Shown here: piece by piece, positions 1 through 8,123 of the stretch
Position numbering within the stretch: the first letter of the stretch is position 1
Layout of the letters: each line of letters starts with the position of its first letter
From: an uncultured bacterium
GTDB taxonomy: Bacteria > Myxococcota_A > UBA796 > CAJQPC01
Length of the DNA stretch: 40,980 bases
Direction: 5' to 3'
Assembly: GCA_905480105.1 (NCBI GenBank)
Contig: CAJQPC010000073.1
Location: 1 to 40,980 of the forward strand
Translations under genes and position numbers: made by a program
The notes under the pieces: generated by a model
Databases searched by the model: none
Told to the model about the DNA's origin: nothing
Seen by the model: the letters and a program-made list of their open reading frames with translations, nothing else

Positions 1-1
1 G

Positions 2-34
2 GAGCTGCCCCCGCGCGCAGCGAGCGGCCGATGA
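2..34 (+). CDS. C-terminal end of an upstream gene, possibly the CusB-type adaptor (partial)
   Basis: A frame open from the left edge ends in a TGA at 32-34 that overlaps the pump ATG as ATGA. Only about ten residues (ELPPRAASGR) are visible, so the product cannot be identified. In CusCBA-like operons the membrane-fusion protein usually precedes the pump, which makes an adaptor the natural guess. The frame of the pump itself is also open to the window edge, so this could be noncoding. Confidence 0.35.
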   Translation, partial: ELPPRAASGR

Positions 35-3000
35 CCGATCCCGCTCCTTCGCTGCTCGATCGCTTGTTGCGGTTCTGCCTCGACAACAAGCTCGTCGTCG
101 TCCTGCTGGTCGCGCTCGTCACCGGCTGGGGCGTGCTGAACGCGCCCTTCGACTGGGAGCTGCGCGGCTTGCCGCGCGATCCCGTGCCCGTCGACGCCAT
201 CCCCGACACGGGCGAGAACCAACAGATCGTGTTCACCGAGTGGCCAGGCCGCTCGCCTCGGGATGTGGAAGACCAGGTCACCTACCCCCTGACCACGGCG
301 CTGCTGGGCATTCCTGGCGTACGTACAGTGCGCAGCTCCTCCGCCTTGGGATTCTCGACGATCTACATCATCTTTAGCGATGACGTGGAGTTCTACTGGT
401 CCCGCTCCCGGGTGCTCGAGAAGCTGGCATCCTTGCCGCCGGGCACCGTGCCGGAGGGGGTGACTCCCACCCTGGGCCCAGACGCCACCGCTCTGGGACA
501 GGTGTTCTGGTACACCCTGGAGGGCCAGGATCCCCAGGGCAACACCGTGGGCGGCTGGGACCCAGATGAGCTGCGCTCGATCCAAGACTGGACCGTTCGC
601 TATGCCCTTCAGTCCGTAGAAGGCGTGAGCGAGGTCGCCTCCGTCGGCGGCTTTGTGCGGGAGTACCAGATCGACGTAGACCCCACTGCCATGCGGGCCC
701 ATGGGGTGAACATCACCCAGATCGCCGACGCTGTGCGTCGCTCCAACCTGGACACCGGCGCTCGGACCTTGGAGATCAACGGCGCTGAGTATCTGGTCCG
801 CGCCTTGGGCTTTGTGGAGAACCTGGAGGACTTGGAGCAGGCCGTGGTCCTGGCCAGGGAGAACACCCCGGTTCGCATACGGGATGTGGCCAAAGTGTCG
901 ATGGGGCCCGCGCTCCGCCGCGGCGCTCTGGACGACGAGGGCGCGCCCGCGGTCGGCGGGGTGGTGGTCGCCCGCTACCTAGAGAACCCGCTCCAGGTCA
1001 TCCACTCCGTCAAAGACAAGATGGCCCAGATCCAGCCTGGACTGCCGTCCCGCACTCTGGAAGACGGCACCGTCAGCCAAGTCACCATCGTGCCCTTCTA
1101 CGACCGCTCCGTGCTGATCGGCGAGACCCTGAGCACCCTGTCCACGGCGCTCTACCAGCAGATCCTGATCACCTTGATCGTGGTGCTGGTCCTGCTGCGC
1201 AAGCTTCGCAGCTCGGCCTTGATCTCCGTCATCCTGCCTCTGGGGGTGTTGGGCACCTTTGTGGTGATGAAGCTCACAGGCGTGGACGCCAACATCATGG
1301 CCCTGGGTGGGATCGCCATCGCGATTGGCGCGATGGTGGACATCGGCATTGTGTTCGTAGAGAACATCGAACAGCACTTGTCGGAGAACACGGCCGATAA
1401 CAAAAGCCAGACCCGAGAAGTGGTGGTTCGCAATGCGGCTGCAGAGGTGGCCCCGGCCGTGTTGACCTCGGTCTTGACCACCGTTGTCAGCTTTCTGCCC
1501 GTCTTTGGACTGACCGCAACGGAGCTGCGTCTCTTTGCACCACTGGCCTATACAAAGACCTTCGCGATGGCCGTCGCGCTGGTGCTCGCCGTGGTCATTC
1601 TGCCCGCAGCGGCCCTGGTGCTCTTTCGAGCTCGACCCGGGCCCGTCGCCGATGACAGCATCGGAGGCACGCGGATCTGGCGCTCGCTCTTCCGCATGGC
1701 CCACCTTCGGGACTTGGCTCTGTTGGCCCTGGGAATCGCGGCGCTGTGGGTGAGCCTGCCGGGCGGCCTGTTGGTCATCGCGCTGGCGGTTTGGCGCTTC
1801 GCACGGCCCCTGGTCGACCCAGACTGGCTCGAGCGCGGAGAGCTGGCCGAGAACGTGCTTACGGTGCTGCTTGTCTCCGTGCTCCTCATCGTGGACTGGC
1901 TGCCCTTGGGACAGGCCGCTGGGCTGTTGCCAAACCTGCTTTTTGCGGGCGGTCTCATCGCGAGCATTTTGGGTGGCTTTCAGCTCTTCGTGACCCTCTA
2001 TCCGCGGCTGCTGCGCTGGGTGCTGGAACACAAGCTCGTCTTCCTCTCCCTGCCCGCCTTGATGGTCCTAGCCGGTGTCTTGTCCTGGTCCAGTCTGGGG
2101 CGCGAGTACATGCCGCCCTTCGACGAGGGCTCCTATCTGTACATGCCGTCCACCATGCCCCACGCATCGATAGGCGAGGCCCAGGCGATGATGTCCAATA
2201 TGGACGCCGCCATCGCTCAGATCCCAGAGGTGGACCGCGTCGTGGGCAAGCTGGGCCGGGTGGACAGCGCTCTGGATCCCGCGCCGGTCTCTATGATCGA
2301 GACGGTCATCACCTACCTGCCCGAGTACCGCACCGAGCCCGATGGTACCCGGGTGCGACAGTGGCGTGACCACATCCGCCGGCCCCAGGACATCTGGACG
2401 GAGATCACCCAGGCCGCCGAGATTCCGGGCCTGACCAGCGCCCCCACGCTCATGCCCATCAACGCCCGAATCGTCATGCTCCAGAGTGGGATGCGTGCGC
2501 CCATGGGAATCAAGGTCAAGGGGCCCGACCTGGAGTCCATCGAAGCCTTCGGAATGGCTCTGGAAGGGGTTCTCAAGCAGGTCCCCAGCATCCGAGAGGA
2601 GACCGTCTTCGCCGACCGGGTTGTGGGCAAACCCTACTTGGAGATCGCGCTTGACCGCGAGGCCATTGGACGCTTCGGCCTGCGGGTAGTCGACGTGCAG
2701 CAGGTGCTACAGATCGCCCTGGGTGGCCAGACCTTGACCCGCACTGTTGAAGGGCGAGAGCGCTACCCCGTCCGGGTTCGCTACATGCGAGAGGATCGGG
2801 ACAGCATCGAGGCTTTAGAGGGGGTGTTGATTCCAACGCCGAGCGGCGATCATGTGCCCCTCTCTCAGCTGGCCGAGGTCGTCTACACCAAGGGTCCACA
2901 GGTCATCAAAGCCGAGGACACTTTCCTGACCAGCTACGTGCTCTTTGACCGTGAGCCGGAGCGAGCTGAGGTCGAGGTCGTCGAGGCCGCTCAGGTGCGC

Positions 3001-3714
3001 ATCGCACAGAGCATTGCCTCGGGTGAGCTGGTGCTTCCTGCCGGCGTGAGCTTTGAGTTTGCCGGCAGCTACGAAAACCAGGTGCGCAGCGAGAAGCGCC
3101 TGCTGATGCTGATTCCCATCGCTCTGGCCTGTGTGTTCATCCTGCTCTACCTGCAGTTTCATCGGGTCTCGACCACAGCGGTCATCTATTCGGGTGTGTT
3201 GGTCGCGGTCAGCGGCGGCTTTGGACTGCTCTGGCTCTACGGACAGCCCTGGTTCCTGGACTTCTCCCTGTTTGGGACGGGCATGCGCGCGCTCTTCCAG
3301 GTGGGGACCGTCAACCTCTCCGTCGCGGTCTGGATCGGTGTCATTGCCCTGATTGGCATCGCGACCGACGACGGTGTGGTGCTCTCCACCTACCTGAGCC
3401 AGGTCTTTGAGAGGGATCCCCCCAGCACCGTCCAAGACGTGCGAGAGCTCACCATCCAGGCCGGTCTTCGTCGGGTTCGCCCTTGCCTAATGACCACCGC
3501 AACGACCCTGCTTGCCCTGCTCCCTGTGATCACGTCCCAGGGCCGCGGCTCGGACATCATGCTGCCCTTGGCGCTGCCGGTCTTTGGCGGCATGGCCATT
3601 GAGATTGTGACCTTGTTTGTGGTGCCGGTTCTCTACTGTGCGGTGGAGGAGTTCCGTTTGACGAACCAAGAGATGCCCGGGATCAAACCGGCCATTGACG
3701 GAGCGTTCCCATGA
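31..3714 (+). CDS. cusA: CusA/CzcA-family heavy-metal RND efflux pump, probable Cu(I)/Ag(I) type
   Basis: Inner-membrane pump of a tripartite metal efflux system driven by proton influx. The start MTDPAPSLLDRLLRFCL resembles the usual CusA start, with TM1 at about residues 20-40. The first transmembrane block holds the proton-relay region AIGAMVD (D437). The second half carries GIATDDGVVLSTYL. The three methionines that bind Cu(I)/Ag(I) in E. coli CusA (M573, M623, M672) have counterparts in YMPST (M705), APVSM (M755) and VMLQSG (M816); the 50-residue gap between the first two matches E. coli. The protein is about 180 residues longer than the usual 1040. Much of the excess is a hydrophobic stretch near residues 545-690, between the first TM block and LGREYMPPFDEG, which looks like extra membrane helices. 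The gene starts at an ATGA overlap with a probable upstream gene and ends at an ATGA overlap with a small ORF. The family is certain; Cu/Ag specificity is inferred from the methionines. Confidence 0.96.
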   Translation: MTDPAPSLLDRLLRFCLDNKLVVVLLVALVTGWGVLNAPFDWELRGLPRDPVPVDAIPDTGENQQIVFTEWPGRSPRDVEDQVTYPLTTALLGIPGVRTVRSSSALGFSTIYIIFSDDVEFYWSRSRVLEKLASLPPGTVPEGVTPTLGPDATALGQVFWYTLEGQDPQGNTVGGWDPDELRSIQDWTVRYALQSVEGVSEVASVGGFVREYQIDVDPTAMRAHGVNITQIADAVRRSNLDTGARTLEINGAEYLVRALGFVENLEDLEQAVVLARENTPVRIRDVAKVSMGPALRRGALDDEGAPAVGGVVVARYLENPLQVIHSVKDKMAQIQPGLPSRTLEDGTVSQVTIVPFYDRSVLIGETLSTLSTALYQQILITLIVVLVLLRKLRSSALISVILPLGVLGTFVVMKLTGVDANIMALGGIAIAIGAMVDIGIVFVENIEQHLSENTADNKSQTREVVVRNAAAEVAPAVLTSVLTTVVSFLPVFGLTATELRLFAPLAYTKTFAMAVALVLAVVILPAAALVLFRARPGPVADDSIGGTRIWRSLFRMAHLRDLALLALGIAALWVSLPGGLLVIALAVWRFARPLVDPDWLERGELAENVLTVLLVSVLLIVDWLPLGQAAGLLPNLLFAGGLIASILGGFQLFVTLYPRLLRWVLEHKLVFLSLPALMVLAGVLSWSSLGREYMPPFDEGSYLYMPSTMPHASIGEAQAMMSNMDAAIAQIPEVDRVVGKLGRVDSALDPAPVSMIETVITYLPEYRTEPDGTRVRQWRDHIRRPQDIWTEITQAAEIPGLTSAPTLMPINARIVMLQSGMRAPMGIKVKGPDLESIEAFGMALEGVLKQVPSIREETVFADRVVGKPYLEIALDREAIGRFGLRVVDVQQVLQIALGGQTLTRTVEGRERYPVRVRYMREDRDSIEALEGVLIPTPSGDHVPLSQLAEVVYTKGPQVIKAEDTFLTSYVLFDREPERAEVEVVEAAQVRIAQSIASGELVLPAGVSFEFAGSYENQVRSEKRLLMLIPIALACVFILLYLQFHRVSTTAVIYSGVLVAVSGGFGLLWLYGQPWFLDFSLFGTGMRALFQVGTVNLSVAVWIGVIALIGIATDDGVVLSTYLSQVFERDPPSTVQDVRELTIQAGLRRVRPCLMTTATTLLALLPVITSQGRGSDIMLPLALPVFGGMAIEIVTLFVVPVLYCAVEEFRLTNQEMPGIKPAIDGAFP

Positions 3715-3824
3715 GGGAAGAGATGGACGGCGGCAAGAGCGGTCTGGGCCATCTGGGCGAGCTGCTGGAGTGGGGACCGTTCGCGGAGCGGGTGCGATGG
3801 CCGTTGTTGCCAGGGGTTTGGTAG
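3711..3824 (+). CDS. possible 37-residue peptide coupled to the pump gene
   Basis: The ATG overlaps the pump stop codon as ATGA, the same arrangement seen at several true gene junctions in this window. The frame runs 37 codons to TAG and begins MREEMDGGKSGLGH. The C-terminal half is amphipathic and rich in Trp and Leu. It has no Cys or His cluster that would suggest a metal chaperone, and I recognise no family. It could be a real small partner of the pump or a chance frame between genes. Confidence 0.3.
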   Translation: MREEMDGGKSGLGHLGELLEWGPFAERVRWPLLPGVW

Positions 3825-3867
3825 GCGGTCCGTTAAGCCCCAACAGCACCCCACCTCAAGGTCCCCC

Positions 3868-5061
3868 ATGCTCTCTGGCGAGCTCATCCGCGTCCGCATC
3901 AAAGGCAAGGAGCTCTCTCCCAGCTTTGTGGACCCCGCCAAGCCCGCCCTGGTGGCCCGCTCCCAAGAGCTGCTGGAGCTGTACCTGCGCGGCGTAGAAC
4001 AGGGCCTGTCACGGGGCGACCTGGTCCTGGCGGTCAAGGATGTCATCGGCGATGGCACCGACCACAAGCTCACCCGCGGCCTGGCCCGCATCCTGGAAGA
4101 CAGGGCCGAGTTCGCCACCGAGGCGCCGATTCCGCCCAGGGAACTGCGCGCGCGTATCTTCCAGGCCACCGCCGCTGCCCCTTCGCGCAAAGCGGCGACC
4201 GCCGCCTACCAAGCCCTGGCCGAGGAGCTGGACTGCGACCCGGAGCTCCTGCGCCGCAGCCTGTTCGCGGACCGAAAAGAAGAGCAGCTCATCACCTCGC
4301 TCAAGGTGCCCGACGCGGTGTGGTTGGTGAATCGCTACAACGTCTCCCTGGTGCAGTCCTGTTTGGTGCGTGCTGAGTCGCTGACGCTCAAGGTGCTCAA
4401 GCCGGCCCCTGAGCGGGTGCGGCAGCTCCTGCGCTACGTGGCCTTTCACCAGCTCATGCACCGGGCCCAGATGGTGGAAGAGGACCTGGTCTTGACCCTG
4501 GATGGGCCCACGTCTCTATTGCGACAAAGCACGCGCTACGGCATGGCGCTGGCCAACTTCTTCCCGGCCCTGCTCCTCCAGCCTGGGGATTGGGAGATCG
4601 AGGGTGTGGTCCGCTGGGGGACGCGCAAGCTGCGCAAGCAGATCAGCCTGACCTCGGGGGCGGGGCTCATCTCACACTACCGGGACCAGGGCGCTTACCA
4701 AACGCGCACCGAGCAGTGGTTCGAGGAGCGCTGGCTCAAGCTGGAGAGCGACTGGAAGATGAGCCGCTGCGCGCGCCTGATTCACCTGGGCGGTCAGGCG
4801 GTCTTGGCCCCCTGCTACACCTTCACCCAGGGCAAAAAGACGGCTCACCTGGAGATCCTGGGTTTCTGGCGCAAGGGTTGGCTGCGGAAGCATTTGGGGC
4901 GGGTAGCCAAGTACGGTCCGGGCAACCTGGTGCTCGCCGTGAGCACCAAGATGGAGGGCGCGAAGGAGGGCCTGGGACGCTTTGAGGGCCAGGTCATCTC
5001 TTTCAAAGAGGTCGTGCCCGCCAAGGACGTGCTGGCTGCGGTGGAGCGCTGTGCCCGCTGA
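3868..5061 (+). CDS. DUF790/Bax1-family nuclease homologue with altered active-site motif
   Basis: The 397-aa protein matches the DUF790 family, whose archaeal member Bax1 is a nuclease partner of the XPB helicase. Recognisable blocks are IRVRIKGKELSPSFVDP at the N-terminus, LTRGLARILEDRAEF, YNVSLVQSCLVRAESLTL, and LTLDGPTSLL followed by TRYGMALANFFPALL. The C-terminal PD-(D/E)XK-like core keeps Glu and context in HLEILGFW (E329), but the expected PDF-type motif before it reads APCYTF, with Cys316 where I expect the metal-binding Asp. That suggests weakened or lost nuclease activity, or use of another ligand. No XPB motor gene is present in the window; a Helicase_C_3-like protein lies about 9 kb away on the other strand. 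The ATG follows AAGG at 6-nt spacing. The family call is firm; the loss of activity is inference. Confidence 0.85.
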   Translation: MLSGELIRVRIKGKELSPSFVDPAKPALVARSQELLELYLRGVEQGLSRGDLVLAVKDVIGDGTDHKLTRGLARILEDRAEFATEAPIPPRELRARIFQATAAAPSRKAATAAYQALAEELDCDPELLRRSLFADRKEEQLITSLKVPDAVWLVNRYNVSLVQSCLVRAESLTLKVLKPAPERVRQLLRYVAFHQLMHRAQMVEEDLVLTLDGPTSLLRQSTRYGMALANFFPALLLQPGDWEIEGVVRWGTRKLRKQISLTSGAGLISHYRDQGAYQTRTEQWFEERWLKLESDWKMSRCARLIHLGGQAVLAPCYTFTQGKKTAHLEILGFWRKGWLRKHLGRVAKYGPGNLVLAVSTKMEGAKEGLGRFEGQVISFKEVVPAKDVLAAVERCAR

Positions 5062-5085
5062 GCGATCGTGGGGTAGCCTGCGGGG

Positions 5086-6168
5086 ATGACAACGCTCCTG
5101 CTCTCTCTCTCGATACTCGCTTGCACCAAAGACACCGGCGACTCCGCTGATCGGGTGACCCAGCGCTTCGTGATCACGGTCGAGAACGTGGGCACGCTCT
5201 ACCCCATCATCGCGTCGGGCTCGGGCAGCGAGTTGAGCTTGAACGTGCCGGTGGGCGCTGATTTGACCCTGTTGGCCACGGATGGGGACCAGTGGCTCCT
5301 GTCTGAGGCCACCCCCTTCTACGCTCAGGGCGTGCCCCAAGCACCCGCAAACATCCCACTCTTAGAGCTTCAGATCTTGGACGGTGAGATCCAGCGGCGG
5401 CGCTCTGTGGACAAGGTCCAGGTTGTGATGGAACAGGCCCCCTTGGTGGGCCTGACTGCCCCCGATGGCTGGGAGATCTTTGGCCTGTCTGCCCCACATG
5501 GAGAGGAACCCGCACCCGAGGCCACGGTGCCTGCAGCGTGGCTCCAAGCCCTGTTGGATGGAGATCGAAGCGGTGGAGAGGCACAGATCCAGGCGCTCAC
5601 GGGCATTACCCACTTGGCGGGAGCCGGCTTTGCCGGTGTGGCTCTGGACGGAGCCAAGCTCGTGGTTCTTGGGGAAGCCGATCGCGGCGAAGGTCTGGAG
5701 GCCCTGGCCGAGGATGGGAACCCGCTGCGCCTGCTCGAGGGAGAGGGCTTCTCGAACAGCGCGGTCTTCGGCGATCAAGAAGGGGGCGGCTATGACCCTC
5801 TAGCTCCGGGCGCCGTCACGACCCTTGAGATCGAGGCCAGCCCAGGCGAGCATCTCTTCTTTGCCTCGATGCTGGTGCAGACCAACGATCTGTTCATCGG
5901 GAGCCCACCCCAAGGCATTCCGCTCTTTGCTGGGAGCACCCCAGTAGAAGGCGAAATCGTGGGTTCATTGGTGCTCTACGACGCTGGCACCGAGGCGAAC
6001 CAAGCTCCGGGTCTGGGACCGGACCAGGCCCCTCGCCAGGCGGCTCCAAACACCGGCGCGCCGGATGAGACCGTGGAGCTGCGCGAGGTGGACGACGACT
6101 ACACCTATCCGGCTCCCGATGCGGTGCTCTCGGTGCGTTTGGCCCCGATGAAGATGGAAGCCGAGTGA
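5086..6168 (+). CDS. spondin-domain lipoprotein
   Basis: Predicted outer-envelope lipoprotein: a short hydrophobic signal ends in the lipobox LSILAC (lipid Cys13), followed by the Asp/Thr linker TKDTGDS. The rest resembles the Spondin_N domain. It opens with RFVITVENVGTL, and the C-terminal half has ALAEDGN, NSAVFGDQ, PGEHLFFASMLVQTNDLF, LYDAGTEANQAPGLGPDQAP and a final VRL strand. A segment of about 130 residues between these parts (roughly residues 70-200) looks like an insertion. Bacterial spondin-domain proteins are secreted and of unknown role. The sulfatase gene starts inside the stop codon (GTGA overlap), so the two are probably translated together. Confidence 0.8.
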   Translation: MTTLLLSLSILACTKDTGDSADRVTQRFVITVENVGTLYPIIASGSGSELSLNVPVGADLTLLATDGDQWLLSEATPFYAQGVPQAPANIPLLELQILDGEIQRRRSVDKVQVVMEQAPLVGLTAPDGWEIFGLSAPHGEEPAPEATVPAAWLQALLDGDRSGGEAQIQALTGITHLAGAGFAGVALDGAKLVVLGEADRGEGLEALAEDGNPLRLLEGEGFSNSAVFGDQEGGGYDPLAPGAVTTLEIEASPGEHLFFASMLVQTNDLFIGSPPQGIPLFAGSTPVEGEIVGSLVLYDAGTEANQAPGLGPDQAPRQAAPNTGAPDETVELREVDDDYTYPAPDAVLSVRLAPMKMEAE

Positions 6169-7514
6169 GTCAGCGCCGCTCACTGCTCTTGGCCGGCGCG
6201 CTGCTTTTGGGTCTGGGGGTGTTGGCTTGGCAAAAGGCCTGGATCTCCCCTGTGCGCCTGTTCAAGGCACCACCGGAGCCCCGCGGCGACACCGTGCTCT
6301 TTGTCGTTCTGGACAGCGTGCGTGCGGACCGCAGCTCCGTGTGCGGCTATGAGCGTCCAACGACACCTACGCTGGAGCATTTGGCCAAAGAACAGGGGTG
6401 GTCCACAGCTTGCCGCGCATATGCGCCGGGCTCCTGGACGCTGCCGAGCCACGCCAGCTACTTCACCGGCCTGGAGGTGCCCGAGCATGGCGCGCACAGC
6501 TTGGCCGCAGGTGGCCAGGCCTTGGGCCAAAACACCTCAGAGCAGGTGCGACCGTTGGGTCCAGAACCCCAGACCTTGGCCGAGCATTTTCTAAGCCAGG
6601 GCTATGACACCGTCTCGGTGAGCGGGAACCCCGTGGTGTCTGCGGCCAGCGGGTTGACCCGCGGTTTTGAAGAGGTACGGGCGCCAAGCCGCTTTGGCAG
6701 CTGGTACGGCGCAGACCTTACCCGCCAGCTCCAGCATGCCTTGGAAGTGGGCTCCTCCAGGGACAAGCCCTTGTTTCTGTTTTTGAACATCGCCGATGCC
6801 CACGTGCCCTGGGGGCCTGTGCCGAATGGCTTGGACTGGGTCCCGGCTCGGCCCGGCCTGGACTGGGGTCAGGGCACCTTGTGGGCGGACTTTCTGGGCG
6901 GGCGTATGGGGCCCGATGAGCGCAGCGCTCTGCTGGGCCACTTGGGCGATGTCTACGACTACGGCGTCTCTCGGGCCGACCAGACATTGGCGGAAGCCCT
7001 GGATCTCCTTCAGGACTGGAAGCGCTTGGGCCCGGGCAGTCGAATTGTGATCACCTCAGATCACGGGGAGTATCTGGGTGAGGACGGCCTGCTCGACCAC
7101 GGGCACTACCTGGGTGAGCCCAACAACCAGGTCTTCCTGCTGAGCAGTCAAGGCGGGCCGCTGCTGGAGCCCATCTCTGCCCTGGCAGTCCACGGATTGC
7201 TGCGGGATGGTGCTTTGCCAGAGCCGCTTCCGAGAGTGCGGGCGGCGGCCTTTCCACATGTCCAGCGCTCGGAGTGGACGGAGGGAAAGTGGTTCACACG
7301 GACCTCGGCTGCGGAGTGGCGTGCCGACCAGAAAGTGATGTGGAGTGACGAGGAGGGATGGACCGAGGGGTTGGTTGGGAAACGCTCCGCCGCTGCTCCA
7401 GATCCCGACTTGAGCGTTTATGTGTCTGCCATTCTTGAGAGCGGCTCTTCTGTTGGTGAGGTTGATGCTGACTTATCGGAGATGCTCAGGGCCGCTGGAT
7501 ACATGGAGGAATAG
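6165..7514 (+). CDS. membrane-anchored sulfatase-superfamily hydrolase
   Basis: Alkaline phosphatase/sulfatase fold protein, 449 aa, with one N-terminal helix (LLLAGALLLGLGVLAW) that acts as anchor or signal. VLFVVLDSVRADRSSVCGY holds the first metal-binding Asp. SWTLPSHASYFTG is the nucleophile loop. ITSDHGEYLGEDGLLDHG supplies the second Asp-His metal site. The nucleophile position is Thr92 (TLPSH) rather than the Cys or Ser of formylglycine sulfatases (C/S-x-P-x-R), so this may be a phospho-ester hydrolase or transferase, or an unmodified subgroup member. The GTG start overlaps the preceding stop as GTGA. The substrate cannot be read from sequence; a surface glycan or lipid is plausible. 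Confidence 0.85.
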   Translation: MSQRRSLLLAGALLLGLGVLAWQKAWISPVRLFKAPPEPRGDTVLFVVLDSVRADRSSVCGYERPTTPTLEHLAKEQGWSTACRAYAPGSWTLPSHASYFTGLEVPEHGAHSLAAGGQALGQNTSEQVRPLGPEPQTLAEHFLSQGYDTVSVSGNPVVSAASGLTRGFEEVRAPSRFGSWYGADLTRQLQHALEVGSSRDKPLFLFLNIADAHVPWGPVPNGLDWVPARPGLDWGQGTLWADFLGGRMGPDERSALLGHLGDVYDYGVSRADQTLAEALDLLQDWKRLGPGSRIVITSDHGEYLGEDGLLDHGHYLGEPNNQVFLLSSQGGPLLEPISALAVHGLLRDGALPEPLPRVRAAAFPHVQRSEWTEGKWFTRTSAAEWRADQKVMWSDEEGWTEGLVGKRSAAAPDPDLSVYVSAILESGSSVGEVDADLSEMLRAAGYMEE

Positions 7515-7531
7515 TGCTGCTGTGGGCAGCA
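7515..7531 (+). terminator. short stem-loop right after the sulfatase stop
   Basis: TGCTGC and GCAGCA form a 6-bp stem around a TGTGG loop, starting at the base after the TAG stop. There is no following T-run, so it is not a classical intrinsic terminator. It may be a 3'-end hairpin or chance. Confidence 0.3.
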
Positions 7532-7546
7532 GACACTTGGGCCGGA

Positions 7547-7552
7547 TATAAT
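7547..7552 (+). promoter_or_regulatory. possible -10 box (TATAAT) before the small lipoprotein gene
   Basis: A perfect TATAAT lies 20 bases upstream of the ATG at 7573, with an AGGAG ribosome site between (7562-7566). No good -35 hexamer is present at 16-18 bp, so it would need an activator or a different holoenzyme. The AT-rich patch stands out against the GC-rich surroundings. Confidence 0.35.
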
Positions 7553-7572
7553 TCGCCCGATAGGAGTGCACT

Positions 7573-8034
7573 ATGCGCTGGACTTTGTTGGTTGCGTTGG
7601 TCGGACTTGTTGCCTGCAAAGGTTTAGAAGATGTCGCGGGGGAAACCGCTGATAGCGAGGACACATCGGTTGAAACCCAACCTGAGACTGGGTCTCTCTC
7701 GATCGAGGTTGAGTTCCTGGCCCAGCCGCCCGTGATTGGGCCACTGATCATAGGGTTGGCCAACGGTGACCAAGTCTTTGATAACCTAATATATACCAAG
7801 ACTTTCGCTGGTCCTACTTTTCCAGAGAACCAGACGCATGTACTGGAGGTCGCTCCTGGGAACTACTACATTGGGGCTTGGATTGACGAGGGCTCTGACA
7901 GCCCCGACGCTCCTGGAGCCGCAGACCCAAGCGGTGTTGCCAAAATGGGTGGTCCAACCATGGCTACCGTGGAACGTGGTGCGACTGTAACGCCTCCGGT
8001 GATTCAGCTTCGCCGTCCGGATGCGGGTTCTTGA
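7573..8034 (+). CDS. small lipoprotein of unknown function
   Basis: A 153-aa protein with signal MRWTLLVALVGLVAC (lipid Cys15) and an acidic linker rich in Asp, Glu and Thr, as in other lipoproteins of this window. The remainder looks like one all-beta domain, with alternating hydrophobics in SIEVEFLAQPPVIGPL and the strand-turn segment VLEVAPGNYYIGAWID. That last motif is reminiscent of prealbumin-like or carboxypeptidase-regulatory-like beta sandwiches, but I cannot assign a family. An AGGAG ribosome site and a possible -10 box lie just upstream, suggesting its own transcript. Confidence 0.75.
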   Translation: MRWTLLVALVGLVACKGLEDVAGETADSEDTSVETQPETGSLSIEVEFLAQPPVIGPLIIGLANGDQVFDNLIYTKTFAGPTFPENQTHVLEVAPGNYYIGAWIDEGSDSPDAPGAADPSGVAKMGGPTMATVERGATVTPPVIQLRRPDAGS

Positions 8035-8123
8035 GTAGTCTGCTGAGAAGATAGGTTTTCTCCTGTTAGGTGTAGGGCTGGCGGCACTGGGCTACCCGCC
8101 TGGACATCAATAGGAGGGCCAGC

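Noticed and set aside
979..2031. Long antisense ORF (about 350 codons) within the pump gene
   Set aside because: It lies opposite strong CusA coding sequence, is rich in Gln, His and Asp with no domain-like pattern, and is explained by high GC and codon bias on the sense strand.
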